The notes: generated by a model from the sequence alone, not told the origin. Counted from the first letter of the stretch, positions 1 to 8,694 are shown. The stretch: 64,000 nt of DNA from Pseudomonas viridiflava (GCF_900580865.1 NZ_UTBZ01000228.1:124001-188000), one strand, 5' to 3'. Translations and numbers: made by a program.

Positions 1-38
1 GACGGACTCGCGCCCGCCTCCATTACATTGAGGCTCAT
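1..38 (-). CDS. 5' end of an unidentified gene, cut by the window edge
   Basis: A start codon at 36-38 on the minus strand is preceded by a good ribosome binding site (GGAG, 8 bases upstream). It opens a frame beginning MSLNVMEAGASP that stays open to the window edge. The gene lies downstream of, and in the same direction as, the HMG-CoA lyase, with a REP pair between them, so it may be the third gene of that operon (for example a transporter). Twelve residues are too few to name a family. Confidence 0.5.
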   Translation of the reverse strand, partial: MSLNVMEAGASP

Positions 39-119
39 AGCTTTTCTCCAGGCGGACTGCCGGTGGGCGTCCGATTGTTTTTGTTGTCTGGTTATGACGC
101 TCACTGTGGAGCGCTTTTC

Positions 120-209
120 TGTGGGAGTGAGCTTGCTCGCGAAGGCGTCGAGTCAGTCGAAATCAAATGTGAATGACACACCGTCTTCGCGAGCAGGCTC
201 GCTCCCACA
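120..209. repeat. REPIN-type REP pair, long form
   Basis: Two inverted REP sequences face each other with their TGTGGGAG ends outward (120-144 and 185-209), 90 bases end to end. The spacer resembles those of the other long-form pairs in this window. It separates the HMG-CoA lyase from the next gene. Confidence 0.9.
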
Positions 210-224
210 GGGGGATTTGTATAT

Positions 225-1151
225 TCAGGTGGGAATCGTGTGCAGGTCGCAGTTACGTCCGGCCTTGGCCAATTGGCCGGGCACGTCGTGGCCCAGCAGG
301 TCCGGCAATCCTCGGGAGAGTTTCAGCAGCAGCGGCAAGTCGATGCCGGTGTGAATGCCGATCTCAGCGCACAGGTTCACCAGGTCTTCGGTGCAGATAT
401 TGCCCGACGCACCCGGCGCAAACGGGCAGCCACCGAGACCACCAAGCGCCGCATCGAAACGCCGCGCGCCGGCCTCGTACGCCGCCAGCACATTGCACAA
501 ACCCAAACCGCGGGTGTTGTGGAAATGCAGGGTCAGATCGGCCGGCGAAACCCGCTGCAACACCCGCCGCACCAAGCGATCCACCTGACGCGGATTGGCC
601 ATGCCAGTGGTGTCGGCGAGGGTGATGCCCGCGATGCCGAGTTCCTGATAAGCGTCGACGATTTGCAGCACGCGATCCTCGTCGATAGGACCTTCGAACG
701 GGCAACCGAACGTCGTGGCAATGCTGCCGTTGAGGCGCACGCCGGAGCCGCTGGCGAACGCCAGAATCTCGCCAAATGCCGCCAACGAGTCTTCACAGCG
801 CATGCGCATATTGGCCATGTTGTGCGTCTGGCTGGCGGACATCACCAGATTCAATTCATCGGCACCCGCCGCCAATGCTCGCTGCGCACCTTTGAGGTTG
901 GGAATCAGCGCGACGTAAATCACCCCCGACTGGCGTTGAATACCGGTGAAGACTTGCTCGCCGTCACGCAGTGCCGGAATGGCTTTCGGCGACACGAACG
1001 AGCCGGCTTCGATACGGCTGAAACCGGCCAACGACAGTTGATCGATCAGCGCGATCTTGTCAGCGGTTTCCACCCACGTCGGTTCGATCTGCAAGCCGTC
1101 GCGCGGCGAGACTTCCTGGACGATCAGGGTTTGCGAATAGTCGGTGATCAT
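225..1151 (-). CDS. Hydroxymethylglutaryl-CoA lyase family protein
   Basis: This is a 308-residue TIM-barrel lyase of the HMG-CoA lyase family, which cleaves HMG-CoA to acetyl-CoA and acetoacetate. Visible motifs are SPRDGLQ at 15-21 (R17 and D18 for catalysis and metal), HFHN with metal ligands H209 and H211, and the cysteine loop GGCPFAPGASGN with C242 and N251. The length matches the family. Its ATG overlaps the stop of the upstream CoA-transferase (ATGA), so the two are translationally coupled. The known leucine-degradation (liu) neighbours are absent and a CaiB-type transferase is the partner. That suggests it acts on a free acid activated in situ, such as 3-hydroxy-3-methylglutarate; substrate identity is inference, and citramalyl-CoA or another related acyl-CoA is possible. 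Confidence 0.9.
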   Translation of the reverse strand: MITDYSQTLIVQEVSPRDGLQIEPTWVETADKIALIDQLSLAGFSRIEAGSFVSPKAIPALRDGEQVFTGIQRQSGVIYVALIPNLKGAQRALAAGADELNLVMSASQTHNMANMRMRCEDSLAAFGEILAFASGSGVRLNGSIATTFGCPFEGPIDEDRVLQIVDAYQELGIAGITLADTTGMANPRQVDRLVRRVLQRVSPADLTLHFHNTRGLGLCNVLAAYEAGARRFDAALGGLGGCPFAPGASGNICTEDLVNLCAEIGIHTGIDLPLLLKLSRGLPDLLGHDVPGQLAKAGRNCDLHTIPT

Positions 1152-2341
1152 TGCACCACCCCTTGGCTTTTCAGGCGTTCGATGTCGAGTTCAGTCAGGC
1201 CGAGGCCAGCGAGAATACCGTCGGTGTGCTGGCCGAGTTTCGGCCCCGACCAGTTCACCTCGCCGGGGGTTTCCGAAAGTTTCGGGACGATGCCGGGCAT
1301 CTTCACCGTTGCACCGCCGGGCAATTCGGCATTGAGCAGCATGTCCCGCGCCTGATAGTGCGGATCGGCGACGATATCGGCCACTGAATAAATGCGCCCG
1401 GCCGGCACTTCAGCCGCTTCCAGCGCGGCAAGCACGGCGTCGATCGGCAGACTGCTGGTCCAGTGAGTGATGGCTGCGTCGAGCAAACCGCTCTTGGCCG
1501 CACGACCATCGTTATGAGCGAATTCTGCTGCTTCAGCCAGGTCATCACGGCCGATGGTTTGCATCAGACGTTTGTAGATCGGGTCGCTGTTGCCGGCGAT
1601 CACCACGTAAGCACCATCCGCCGTCACATAAGTGTTGGAGGGTGCGATGCCCGGCAAAGCGCCGCCACTGCGCTCACGGACATGGCCGAGCAGGTCGTAT
1701 TCCGGCACCAGACTTTCCATGACGTTGAACACGCTTTCCGCCAGCGATACGTCGACGACCTGCCCACCGCCCTGCCCGGTCTTGACCCGCAGCAGCGACA
1801 TCAGCGCGCCGATCACCGCATGCAACGAAGCCAGCGAATCACCGAGGCTGACGCCGACCCGCGCCGGGGGCGAACCGGGGGTGCCGGTGGTGTAGCGGAT
1901 GCCACCCATCGCTTCGCCGATCGCGCCGAAACCGGGACGGTCGCGGTACGGGCCGGTCTGGCCGTAACCGGAGATGCGTACGAGGGTGAGATTGGGGTTC
2001 AGCGCGTGGAGCACGTCCCAGCCGAGGCCAAGTTTCTCCAGCGCACCGGGGCGCAGGTTTTCGATGATCACGTCGGCATCGCTGGCCAGTTGCTTGACCA
2101 GTTCGATGCCTTCGACGGATTTGAGGTTGAGCGCCAGCGACTTCTTGTTGCGTGATTGCAGGTACCACCACAACGACGTGCCTTCGTGCAGCTTGCGCCA
2201 TTTACGCAGCGGGTCGCCCTGACCCATGGCTTCGATCTTGATCACTTCGGCGCCGAACTCGGCGAGCATGCGCGCGGCAAACGGCGCGGCGATCAGGGTG
2301 CCGATCTCGATCACTTTGATCGCACTCAAGGGGGCAGTCAT
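1148..2341 (-). CDS. CaiB/BaiF-family (class III) CoA-transferase
   Basis: A 397-residue class III CoA-transferase that moves CoA between acyl groups through an aspartyl-CoA thioester. The N-terminal IEIGTLIAAPFAARMLAEFGA Rossmann half, the NKKSLALNLK segment near 65-74 and the catalytic aspartate in SLGDSLAS (D168) are all present. The frame is open further upstream, but those codons translate a REP element. The ATG at 2341 begins the family-conserved MTAPLSAIKV and has AGAGG about 10 bases upstream. It is coupled to the HMG-CoA lyase by a 4-base overlap and lies downstream of a LysR regulator in the same orientation. A plausible donor is succinyl-CoA; the acceptor is unknown. Confidence 0.88.
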   Translation of the reverse strand: MTAPLSAIKVIEIGTLIAAPFAARMLAEFGAEVIKIEAMGQGDPLRKWRKLHEGTSLWWYLQSRNKKSLALNLKSVEGIELVKQLASDADVIIENLRPGALEKLGLGWDVLHALNPNLTLVRISGYGQTGPYRDRPGFGAIGEAMGGIRYTTGTPGSPPARVGVSLGDSLASLHAVIGALMSLLRVKTGQGGGQVVDVSLAESVFNVMESLVPEYDLLGHVRERSGGALPGIAPSNTYVTADGAYVVIAGNSDPIYKRLMQTIGRDDLAEAAEFAHNDGRAAKSGLLDAAITHWTSSLPIDAVLAALEAAEVPAGRIYSVADIVADPHYQARDMLLNAELPGGATVKMPGIVPKLSETPGEVNWSGPKLGQHTDGILAGLGLTELDIERLKSQGVVQ

Positions 2342-2473
2342 CGCGGGGTACCTCTTGTTCTTGGAATATGTAGCCAAGGCTAGAGGAACGATGATCGGGC
2401 AATCCAGCCGTCTCTCGGCAATGGGCGTTCGCGAAATGCGAACGCTCGGGGGATGTAGCGAACTCAGGTCAGT

Positions 2474-2567
2474 CTTCGCGAGCAGGCTCGCTCCCACAGT
2501 GGATGTGTGTTGGACACAAAATCTGCAGCCGCCACGAAACCCTGTGGGAGCGAGCTTGCTCGCGAAG
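2474..2567. repeat. REP pair, inward-facing form
   Basis: Inverted REP copies at 2474-2499 and 2543-2567 with the CTCCCACA ends facing inward, the reverse of the REPIN arrangement. They lie between the LysR gene and the CoA-transferase operon. Confidence 0.85.
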
Positions 2568-2590
2568 AGGCCGGAACATTCACTGGAGAT

Positions 2591-3502
2591 CTATGCGCCC
2601 TGTCCCCGCAAATGCTCAAACAACAATCGACTCACCGGCGACAACCCCGCCTCATCCCGCACCACCACGATCAACGCGCGATCCGACCAGTCATCCGTCA
2701 ATGGCACCGCGTGCAGCCCCAGCGCCTGACCAAACAATTCATAAGCACGCTGCGGCAAAATGCCGATGCCCATGTTGGCCTGGACCATCCGGCACACCGC
2801 ATCGAACCCCGGCACATGAATACGAATACGCAAAACTTTGCCAGCCTGGCGCGCCGCCGCATGGGTGCGCATGTTGATCGAACTGGCCGCGTGCAAGCCG
2901 ACGTAATCACTGTCCAGGGTTTCAGCGAACGCCACTGTTTCACGCGCGGCCAACGGATGTTCCGGCAGCATCACCACCACCAGTTTGTCCTCGCGGTACA
3001 ACACGCTGTGCAGGCCTTTGATGTCGCTGTCGTTGGAGCAGATACCGAGATCCGCCACGCCGTCGAGCACACCCTGAATCACCCCGGCGCTGGGCCGTTC
3101 TTCAAGGTCGGTCTTGACCTGCGGATGCTGCGCGGAGAAGTCGCGTAAATCTTCGGGAAGAAACTGGATGATCGCCGACAGGTTCGCCAGCATGCGCACA
3201 TAACCGCGCACGCCGTGGCTGTGTTCGCCGAGTTCCAGGCCCATTTTCTCGACGTTGAACAGCATTTGCCGCGCATGGTGCAGCAAGGTTTCCCCGGCCG
3301 GGGTCAGCGTCATGCCCTTGGCCTGACGCACGAACAGGCTGATCCCCAATGCCTCTTCCAGCTCCATCAGCCGCTTGCTTGCCGCCGAGACCGCAATGGC
3401 TTCGCGCGAGGCCGCGCGGGTCAGCGTGCCCTCTTCGTGCACGGCGACAAACAGTTGCAGGGTGATCAGGTCGAGGCGGCGGATCAGGCTTTTTTGCAGC
3501 AT
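2591..3502 (-). CDS. LysR-family transcriptional regulator
   Basis: A 303-residue LysR-type regulator. The winged helix-turn-helix spans about residues 8-68 (LQLFVAVHEEGTLTRAASRE then SAASKRLMELEEALG and LFVRQAKGMTLTPAG). The periplasmic-binding-like effector domain follows from about 92 to the end. It lies immediately upstream of, and in the same direction as, the CoA-transferase/HMG-CoA-lyase operon, so it is the likely activator of that operon in response to its substrate. LysR regulators of catabolic operons are more often divergent; here the orientation is tandem. The effector is not known. Confidence 0.92.
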   Translation of the reverse strand: MLQKSLIRRLDLITLQLFVAVHEEGTLTRAASREAIAVSAASKRLMELEEALGISLFVRQAKGMTLTPAGETLLHHARQMLFNVEKMGLELGEHSHGVRGYVRMLANLSAIIQFLPEDLRDFSAQHPQVKTDLEERPSAGVIQGVLDGVADLGICSNDSDIKGLHSVLYREDKLVVVMLPEHPLAARETVAFAETLDSDYVGLHAASSINMRTHAAARQAGKVLRIRIHVPGFDAVCRMVQANMGIGILPQRAYELFGQALGLHAVPLTDDWSDRALIVVVRDEAGLSPVSRLLFEHLRGQGA

Positions 3503-3565
3503 GGAGGGCTCGCTGACAGGGGTTCGTCCGAGTCGGCAGGATAGCCCGGATTGGCCTTGCGCTGA

Positions 3566-4867
3566 TCAACGGGTGGGAGTGTTTCGCCGTTTGTTGACCG
3601 CCGCGGTCAGCAACCGGATCAACTGCACGCGCTCATTCCGGGTTCCCAATACCAACACCGATTGGTCTTGCGCACAGGCATCGTCGGCACGCCACTCGAT
3701 CCCCGCCGCCCCATTGACATCAAACAACGGATCCTCCGCGCCATCGACCAAAAATCCCCCCGTCAGCAACCGACGTGTGCCATCCGAAGTCTGGCCGACC
3801 GTGACGATTCGCGGGCCGGGGGAGTCTTTCAGCACGAATCCTGCGCTCCAGCTTTTCAGATCCAGTGGCTGCGCGGCAACGGTAAGGACTGGCGCCCCGC
3901 GGTTGAACGCGGGATCGGCCACGCCACTGAGTTTGATCCCTCTGATCAAGCCATGCTGGCGCTTCTCCCCCGCGGACGACTCGACGGCAGATCCGATCAA
4001 CAACAAGCCCTGCGCCGATTGCACGACGATACGATTCACCGAGCTTTCAAGCGGTGCACCCGCATTTTGCAGTTCCAGCAGCAGCGTACCGTCCTTCCCG
4101 AACGACGTGGCAACCTGCCCGGAACGCTCGTAAGCCATGACCAGCCCCCACTGGGGTCCTTCCTTCTTGCCATGGACAAGAATCTTCCCATCGTCCAACT
4201 GCGTAACTCCGTGCAACGTGATCACCACACCGGTAAGCGTCAGGTGAATCCAGCCTTTGCCAGCAAATGCCGGGTCATCCTTGCCATCCAGAAAGAAACG
4301 CGCCAACAACCCGCTGCCCCCTTGAGAGGTGACGAAAAGCAATCTGTCCGGCAGCGCTTCGGGAGTGGAGTGCGCCAATATCAAGCGGCCGCCTGTGGCA
4401 TTGTTCAGCACAGGAATACGCATCGGCACGACTCGGTAGCCAGTCTGTCCATCACCAAACTCGGGATCGAGCGTACCGTCGGGTTTGAATCGAGCGATGA
4501 TTTGCTCGAGCTTGCCGTCGGGATCTGCAAGCACTGCGCTCATCCAGAATCCGCCGCTCGCATCGACAACCAGACTCCCGCCTTGTGATAACCGACTGTT
4601 GGCAAACTGGCCGCTCAGGTACCCGCCCTGGCCGAAGCCGGTGTCGAGAAGACCGTCAGGGAGCAGTCGTGCAAGGCCGTAATGCGAGGCTCCCGATGCA
4701 TTGATAACCGTTGCACTGATCATGATCAGCCCCGAAGGCGTCACTGCGACACTTTTGCCGATGGTTTTGCGCGCGCCAGGAAACTCCAGCGTTTGCAGGC
4801 CTGAATGGGCAAACGTCTGATCCAGTTCACCGGCTGAGGGTGCTTTAGCTGCATTTTCTTTCGGCAT
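3566..4867 (-). CDS. Delta-60 repeat domain protein
   Basis: This 433-residue protein consists of degenerate repeats of about 60 residues carrying the delta-60 signature. In that signature a beta strand ends in a phrase like LLPDGLLDTGFGQGG, FKPDGTLDPEFGDGQ, FFLDGKDDPAFAGKG or KLSGVADPAFNRGA. Such proteins probably form beta-propeller-like folds; their biochemical role is largely unknown. I see no signal peptide. The start at 4867 (MPKENAAKAPS) has GGAG 12 bases upstream and fits better than the longer open frame. It is divergent from an Ig-like repeat protein, with about 220 bases between them. The pair may share regulation and both look like surface or secreted structural proteins, but export is not supported by sequence here. 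Confidence 0.8.
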   Translation of the reverse strand: MPKENAAKAPSAGELDQTFAHSGLQTLEFPGARKTIGKSVAVTPSGLIMISATVINASGASHYGLARLLPDGLLDTGFGQGGYLSGQFANSRLSQGGSLVVDASGGFWMSAVLADPDGKLEQIIARFKPDGTLDPEFGDGQTGYRVVPMRIPVLNNATGGRLILAHSTPEALPDRLLFVTSQGGSGLLARFFLDGKDDPAFAGKGWIHLTLTGVVITLHGVTQLDDGKILVHGKKEGPQWGLVMAYERSGQVATSFGKDGTLLLELQNAGAPLESSVNRIVVQSAQGLLLIGSAVESSAGEKRQHGLIRGIKLSGVADPAFNRGAPVLTVAAQPLDLKSWSAGFVLKDSPGPRIVTVGQTSDGTRRLLTGGFLVDGAEDPLFDVNGAAGIEWRADDACAQDQSVLVLGTRNERVQLIRLLTAAVNKRRNTPTR

Positions 4868-5086
4868 GTTCGTGTGCTCCTCGAGAGATCGGAGTCGCCC
4901 CCCGTTGTCAGAGCATTCGATCTGAAGCAACCACACCAGACAACTGACAGAAATGACAGTTTTTTAGAAGAAAATGAAATTGCCTATCAAGCAAAAAAAG
5001 CTAAAAAACTGGTAGTTTTTACAGGTTCGGAACGGACTACGTCATGCCAATGTTTCGTTTCAAATCAGCTTGAAGCGAGAAGAACA

Positions 5087-5698
5087 ATGAGTGCTCCGCG
5101 AAAACACAAACGAAAGGCGCCGCCTCCACCGATCATCCATCTTCCCACAGAGAAAACCACAACCGGGCCTGCAACACTGTTGCTCGGCAGCGGTATACCG
5201 GGTGCTCTGGTGCAGGTTTGGAACATTGAAAATACGCATTCGCTCGGTGGAGGACGGGTCAGCGATTATGGACGGTGGGCGTTTAGCATCAGTGGTCACC
5301 AGTCTCCGGGGGAAAAGGGAATTAAGGCCCACCAAACATGGGAAGGCGTCACGTCAGAATGGAGTGAGGCTCGCAGGTATAACGTGGTACTGCGGCCGGA
5401 AATCGACGTTCCGGTGGTTTTCGAACCAAAAGAGGGAGCACAGGTAGATACCGCTCCGGTCTTTTCAGGAGATGTCACACAGGCTAGTGGCTTCGTTAAC
5501 ATTATCGATCTGGACAACGGAGAGGTGATTGCCAAAGCCGACGTCGACTCCCTCAAGCAATGGCGTACTCAGGTTACCTTACCTACCGGACTGTACCGGA
5601 CATCCGCCATTCACAACATCAAAGGGACGGTGTCTGACTGGGGCCGCGTTCGAGAGTTTACGGTGACCGCTGAAAGTAAGGGCACGGGCAAAACCTGA
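5087..5698 (+). CDS. Protein with two Ig-like (beta-sandwich) repeats
   Basis: A 203-residue protein starting MSAPRKHKRKAPPPP, a basic and proline-rich head. Two related modules of about 85 residues follow. Each has a pattern of the type G..GALVQVWNIENT...GRWAFSI and later SGFVNIIDLDNGEVIAKADVDSLKQWRTQVTLPTG, with repeated VTSEWSEAR/VSDWGRVREFTV endings. This is the look of bacterial Ig-like domains found in large surface proteins, but here they stand alone without a signal peptide. The ATG at 5087 is preceded only by a weak GAGAAG site. Just upstream the DNA is AT-rich and holds a small hairpin at 5004-5020. It is divergent from the delta-60 gene. The function is unknown. Confidence 0.65.
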   Translation: MSAPRKHKRKAPPPPIIHLPTEKTTTGPATLLLGSGIPGALVQVWNIENTHSLGGGRVSDYGRWAFSISGHQSPGEKGIKAHQTWEGVTSEWSEARRYNVVLRPEIDVPVVFEPKEGAQVDTAPVFSGDVTQASGFVNIIDLDNGEVIAKADVDSLKQWRTQVTLPTGLYRTSAIHNIKGTVSDWGRVREFTVTAESKGTGKT

Positions 5699-5727
5699 CC
5701 GTCAAGAAATCAACCCGACCTTGCCTC

Positions 5728-6876
5728 TCAGAACGCATTGCGAAAAATCTCCTCGATCTGGCGCTGATCTGCCGCCCGGGGATTGGTCAAACCGCAGGCG
5801 TCTTTCAGCGCATTGCTGGCGAGCAGCGGAATATCACTGAGCTTTGCGCCGAGTTCACGCAGGCCACCGGGAATCTCGACATCTTTGGCCAGGCAGCGGA
5901 TCGCATTGATCGCGGCCTGGGCGCCCTCTTCTGCGCTGCAACCGCGAATGTCGGCGCCCATGGCATGGGCAACATCGGTCAGCCGATCGGCACACACCAG
6001 CGCGTTGAACGTCTGCACATGAGGCAGCAGCACGGCGTTGCACACGCCATGGGGCAAGTCATAGAAACCGCCCAATTGATGCGCCATCGCATGCACGTAA
6101 CCGAGCGAGGCATTGTTGAAAGCCATGCCGGCGAGGAACTGCGCGTACGCCATATTCTCCCGCGCGGCGAGGTCGCTGCCGTCGCGCACGGCCAGGCGCA
6201 GGTTGTTGCTGATCAGGGTCATGGCTTTCAGCGCGCAAGCGTCGGTGATCGGGTTGGCAGCGGTCGAGACGTAGGCTTCGATGGCGTGGGTCAGTGCGTC
6301 CATGCCGGTGGCGGCGGTCAGGCTTTTCGGCATGGCGACCATCAGCTCCGGGTCGTTGACCGACAGCAGCGGCGTGACGTTGCGGTCGACGATGGCCATT
6401 TTCACGTGGCGCGATTCGTCGGTGATGATGCAGAACCGGGTCATCTCACTGGCGGTGCCGGCGGTGGTGTTGATCGCGATCAGGGGCAGTTGCGGCTTGC
6501 TCGATTGATCGATGCCTTCGTAATCACGGATCTGTCCGCCATTGGTCGCGCACAGGGCAATGCCTTTGGCGCAGTCGTGCGGCGAACCGCCGCCCAGCGA
6601 AACGACGAAATCGCAGCGACTTTCCTTGAGCAGGCCAAGCCCGGACTCGACATTGGCAATGCTCGGGTTCGGTTTGGCACCGTCGAAAATCACCGAATCG
6701 ATGTCCTGCATCGCCAGTTTCTCGGCGATCATTGTCGCCACGCCAGCCTTGGCCAGCCCCGCGTCAGTGACGATCAACGCTTTGCGAAAACCGTAGTTGC
6801 GAATGGCGTCCATGGCTTCGTCGAGGCAGCCGTTGCCCATGATGTTTACCGCCGGAATGAAAAAGGTGCTGGTCAT
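5728..6876 (-). CDS. yiaY: Iron-containing alcohol dehydrogenase (YiaY-like)
   Basis: A 382-residue group III, iron-dependent alcohol dehydrogenase, close in length and N-terminal sequence (TSTFFIPAVNIMG) to E. coli YiaY. The nucleotide-binding GGGSPHD lies at 95-101. The iron ligands match the family pattern at D193, H197, H262 and H276 (GMDALTHAIE and YVHAMAHQLGGFYDLPHG). The start at 6876 has AGGAG 8 bases upstream; the longer open frame is discarded. It probably oxidises or reduces small alcohols or aldehydes with NAD(P)H. Database names such as L-threonine dehydrogenase rest on homology only. It stands alone, divergent from the DUF4917 gene. Confidence 0.9.
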   Translation of the reverse strand: MTSTFFIPAVNIMGNGCLDEAMDAIRNYGFRKALIVTDAGLAKAGVATMIAEKLAMQDIDSVIFDGAKPNPSIANVESGLGLLKESRCDFVVSLGGGSPHDCAKGIALCATNGGQIRDYEGIDQSSKPQLPLIAINTTAGTASEMTRFCIITDESRHVKMAIVDRNVTPLLSVNDPELMVAMPKSLTAATGMDALTHAIEAYVSTAANPITDACALKAMTLISNNLRLAVRDGSDLAARENMAYAQFLAGMAFNNASLGYVHAMAHQLGGFYDLPHGVCNAVLLPHVQTFNALVCADRLTDVAHAMGADIRGCSAEEGAQAAINAIRCLAKDVEIPGGLRELGAKLSDIPLLASNALKDACGLTNPRAADQRQIEEIFRNAF

Positions 6877-7032
6877 GCGCGCATCTCCTGACAGGGGCCG
6901 AATCGACTGCTCCGGTTCGGCGGATAGACACAGCATCGACCGATCGGTCACGAGCGATGTTGATCTGGCTCAATGCCCGCTCGTGATAAAGTCGCCGTCC
7001 ATCAGCCCCTTTGTTTTGAGACCGCCTACGCA

Positions 7033-8052
7033 ATGACCGATTTTCTCGATGTCGATGCCACCCTCGAAGACTGGAACACCCTGCGCGCCGCGACCGATTT
7101 CAGCGGTTTGCTGGTGGGCAATGGCGCCAGCCGTGCGGTGTGGGACGACTTCGGCTACGACTCACTGTTCGAAAACGCCCGCACCGTCGAAGAAAAACCG
7201 CTGAGCCCATCGGAACTGGCAGTGTTCGACGCCATGCAAACACGCAGCTTCGAGCAGGTACTCGGTGCGCTGAAAACCACCAGCCGGGTCAACAAGGCCC
7301 TGGCCGTCAGTTCGGCGGCGCCGCGCAACCGCTACTACGCGATCAAAGAGGCGCTGATCAACACCGTGCACGCGGTGCACATTCCGTGGCGACTGATGAA
7401 AGCCTCGACGCTGGCGACGCTGAATGAAGAACTGGCGCGCTATCGCACGGTGTTCACCACCAATTACGATTTGCTCAACTACTGGGCGCTGCAACACAAC
7501 AGCGCGGCCATCGACGATCTGTTCAACGGCCCGAATGCCAGTTTCGATCTGAGCGAAACCGCCACCGACAAACCGCGCCTGTTGTACCTGCACGGCGGTC
7601 TGCATCTGGTACGCAATCAGGACGGCACCGCGCGCAAATTGACCTCAACCGAGGGCACGCTGCTCGGCAGCTTCGCCATCAACAACACGATCAAAACGCT
7701 GGATGACGTGCCGCTGTTCGTCACCGAAGGGCCGAGCGCGGACAAGCTCAAGACCCTTCGCAGTTCGGATTATCTGTCGTTCTGTTATGAGCAGTTGCTC
7801 GGGCATCGCGACAGTTTGTGCATCTTTGGGCATGCCTTGGGTGAGCAGGATGCGCATATCGTGCGGGCGCTGCGTTTGGCGAAACCGCAGGTGGTGGCGA
7901 TCTCGATCTATCCGCGCAGTGCGGCGTTTGTTCAGCATCAGAAGCGGCATTACGCGCAGGTGTTCGAGGGGACCGGCGTTGAATTGCGGTTTTTCGATGC
8001 CAAGAGCCATGCGCTCGGGAATCCGAAGTTGTCGGTGCCGGTCGAGGTTTAA
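7033..8052 (+). CDS. DUF4917 family protein with SIR2-like motifs
   Basis: This 339-residue protein fits the DUF4917 family. It carries the ordered motifs of SIR2-like NAD-binding domains: a glycine-rich GNGASRAV at 29-36, FTTNYDLLNYWA at 141-152, a LYLHGGLHL strand near 184-192, and a late FGHALGEQDAHIVRAL segment resembling the GxSxxDxxI element. The middle is mostly helical. No signal peptide or membrane segment is visible. The start at 7033 follows an in-frame but unsupported upstream extension. It stands alone, divergent from the Fe-alcohol dehydrogenase and closed by a REP pair. SIR2-like proteins can act as NAD hydrolases in phage defence, but no defence neighbours are present, so that role is only a possibility. 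Confidence 0.8.
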   Translation: MTDFLDVDATLEDWNTLRAATDFSGLLVGNGASRAVWDDFGYDSLFENARTVEEKPLSPSELAVFDAMQTRSFEQVLGALKTTSRVNKALAVSSAAPRNRYYAIKEALINTVHAVHIPWRLMKASTLATLNEELARYRTVFTTNYDLLNYWALQHNSAAIDDLFNGPNASFDLSETATDKPRLLYLHGGLHLVRNQDGTARKLTSTEGTLLGSFAINNTIKTLDDVPLFVTEGPSADKLKTLRSSDYLSFCYEQLLGHRDSLCIFGHALGEQDAHIVRALRLAKPQVVAISIYPRSAAFVQHQKRHYAQVFEGTGVELRFFDAKSHALGNPKLSVPVEV

Positions 8053-8070
8053 TGTAGACCCCGCCGACGC

Positions 8071-8136
8071 CTTCGCGAGCAAGCTCGCTCCCACATTGGA
8101 ACGCGGTCTACTGTGGGAGCGAGCTTGCTCGCGAAG
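8071..8136. repeat. REP pair, short inward-facing form
   Basis: Two inverted 25-base REP sequences (8071-8095 and 8112-8136) are separated by the 16-base linker TTGGAACGCGGTCTAC. The linker is nearly the same in the pairs at 12145 and 39887, which marks this as a distinct 66-base unit. It may also act as a transcription end for the DUF4917 gene. Confidence 0.9.
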
Positions 8137-8151
8137 CTTTTAGCAGACACC

Positions 8152-8694
8152 TCATTCTTCGCTGCTGTGCACCACCACCAGCAACTGCGCCTGCACCTCC
8201 CCCACCGACCTGATCCGGTGTGGTTTCTGCGCATTGAAGTGCAGCGCATCGCCGCGCTCCAGCAGCACCTTCTCGTTCATGAAGTCCACTTCAACCTGCC
8301 CTTCGTGAACGAACAGAAACTCCTCGCCCAGATGCTCCTTGAAGGTTTTGTCGCTGAACTCTTTTGGCGGGTAGATGATGAACGGCAGCAGGTTGCGCTC
8401 GCTGACCTGATGCGCGAGCACTGCGTAGCCGGGGCTCTGGTCATTCGCCGCCAGTGACTGGCGCTCATGGCTGCGCACCAGGCTGTAGCTGTCGAGGCTG
8501 ACGTTGTCTTCGGAGAACAATTCCTCGACTTTCACGTTCAACGCCTTCGCCAGTTTCAACGCGGCAGCAATCGACGGGGTGTTCAGCCCGCGCTCGACTT
8601 TGGACAGATAACTCTTGGTCATGCCGGATTTTTCGGCCAGTGCTTCAAGGGTTACGCCAAGTTTTTTTCTCAATAATTTCAAACGGATAGACAT
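8152..8694 (-). CDS. XRE-family regulator with C-terminal cupin domain
   Basis: A 180-residue regulator with an XRE helix-turn-helix at about 5-60 (LRKKLGVTLEALAEKSGMTKSYLS, then VERGLNTPS) and a small cupin beta-barrel at about 105-175. The cupin is marked by EEFLFVHEGQVEVDF, the glycine turn ERGDALHF and PHRI. HTH-cupin proteins sense small metabolites and control adjacent catabolic genes. It is divergent from the aldolase/DapA-like operon. A perfect palindrome TGACACTTTGTGTCA between them is its likely operator, implying repression of the operon and perhaps of itself. The ligand is unknown but is probably the substrate or product of the aldolase pathway. Confidence 0.9.
   Translation of the reverse strand: MSIRLKLLRKKLGVTLEALAEKSGMTKSYLSKVERGLNTPSIAAALKLAKALNVKVEELFSEDNVSLDSYSLVRSHERQSLAANDQSPGYAVLAHQVSERNLLPFIIYPPKEFSDKTFKEHLGEEFLFVHEGQVEVDFMNEKVLLERGDALHFNAQKPHRIRSVGEVQAQLLVVVHSSEE

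Noticed and set aside
2342..2497. An N-terminal extension of the CoA-transferase
   Set aside because: The extra codons are REP sequence and precede the family-conserved start at 2341, which has its own ribosome binding site.
7033..8052. A phage-defence island around the SIR2-like gene
   Set aside because: Neighbours are a metabolic dehydrogenase and a catabolic operon; no nuclease, TIR, helicase or toxin gene is adjacent.
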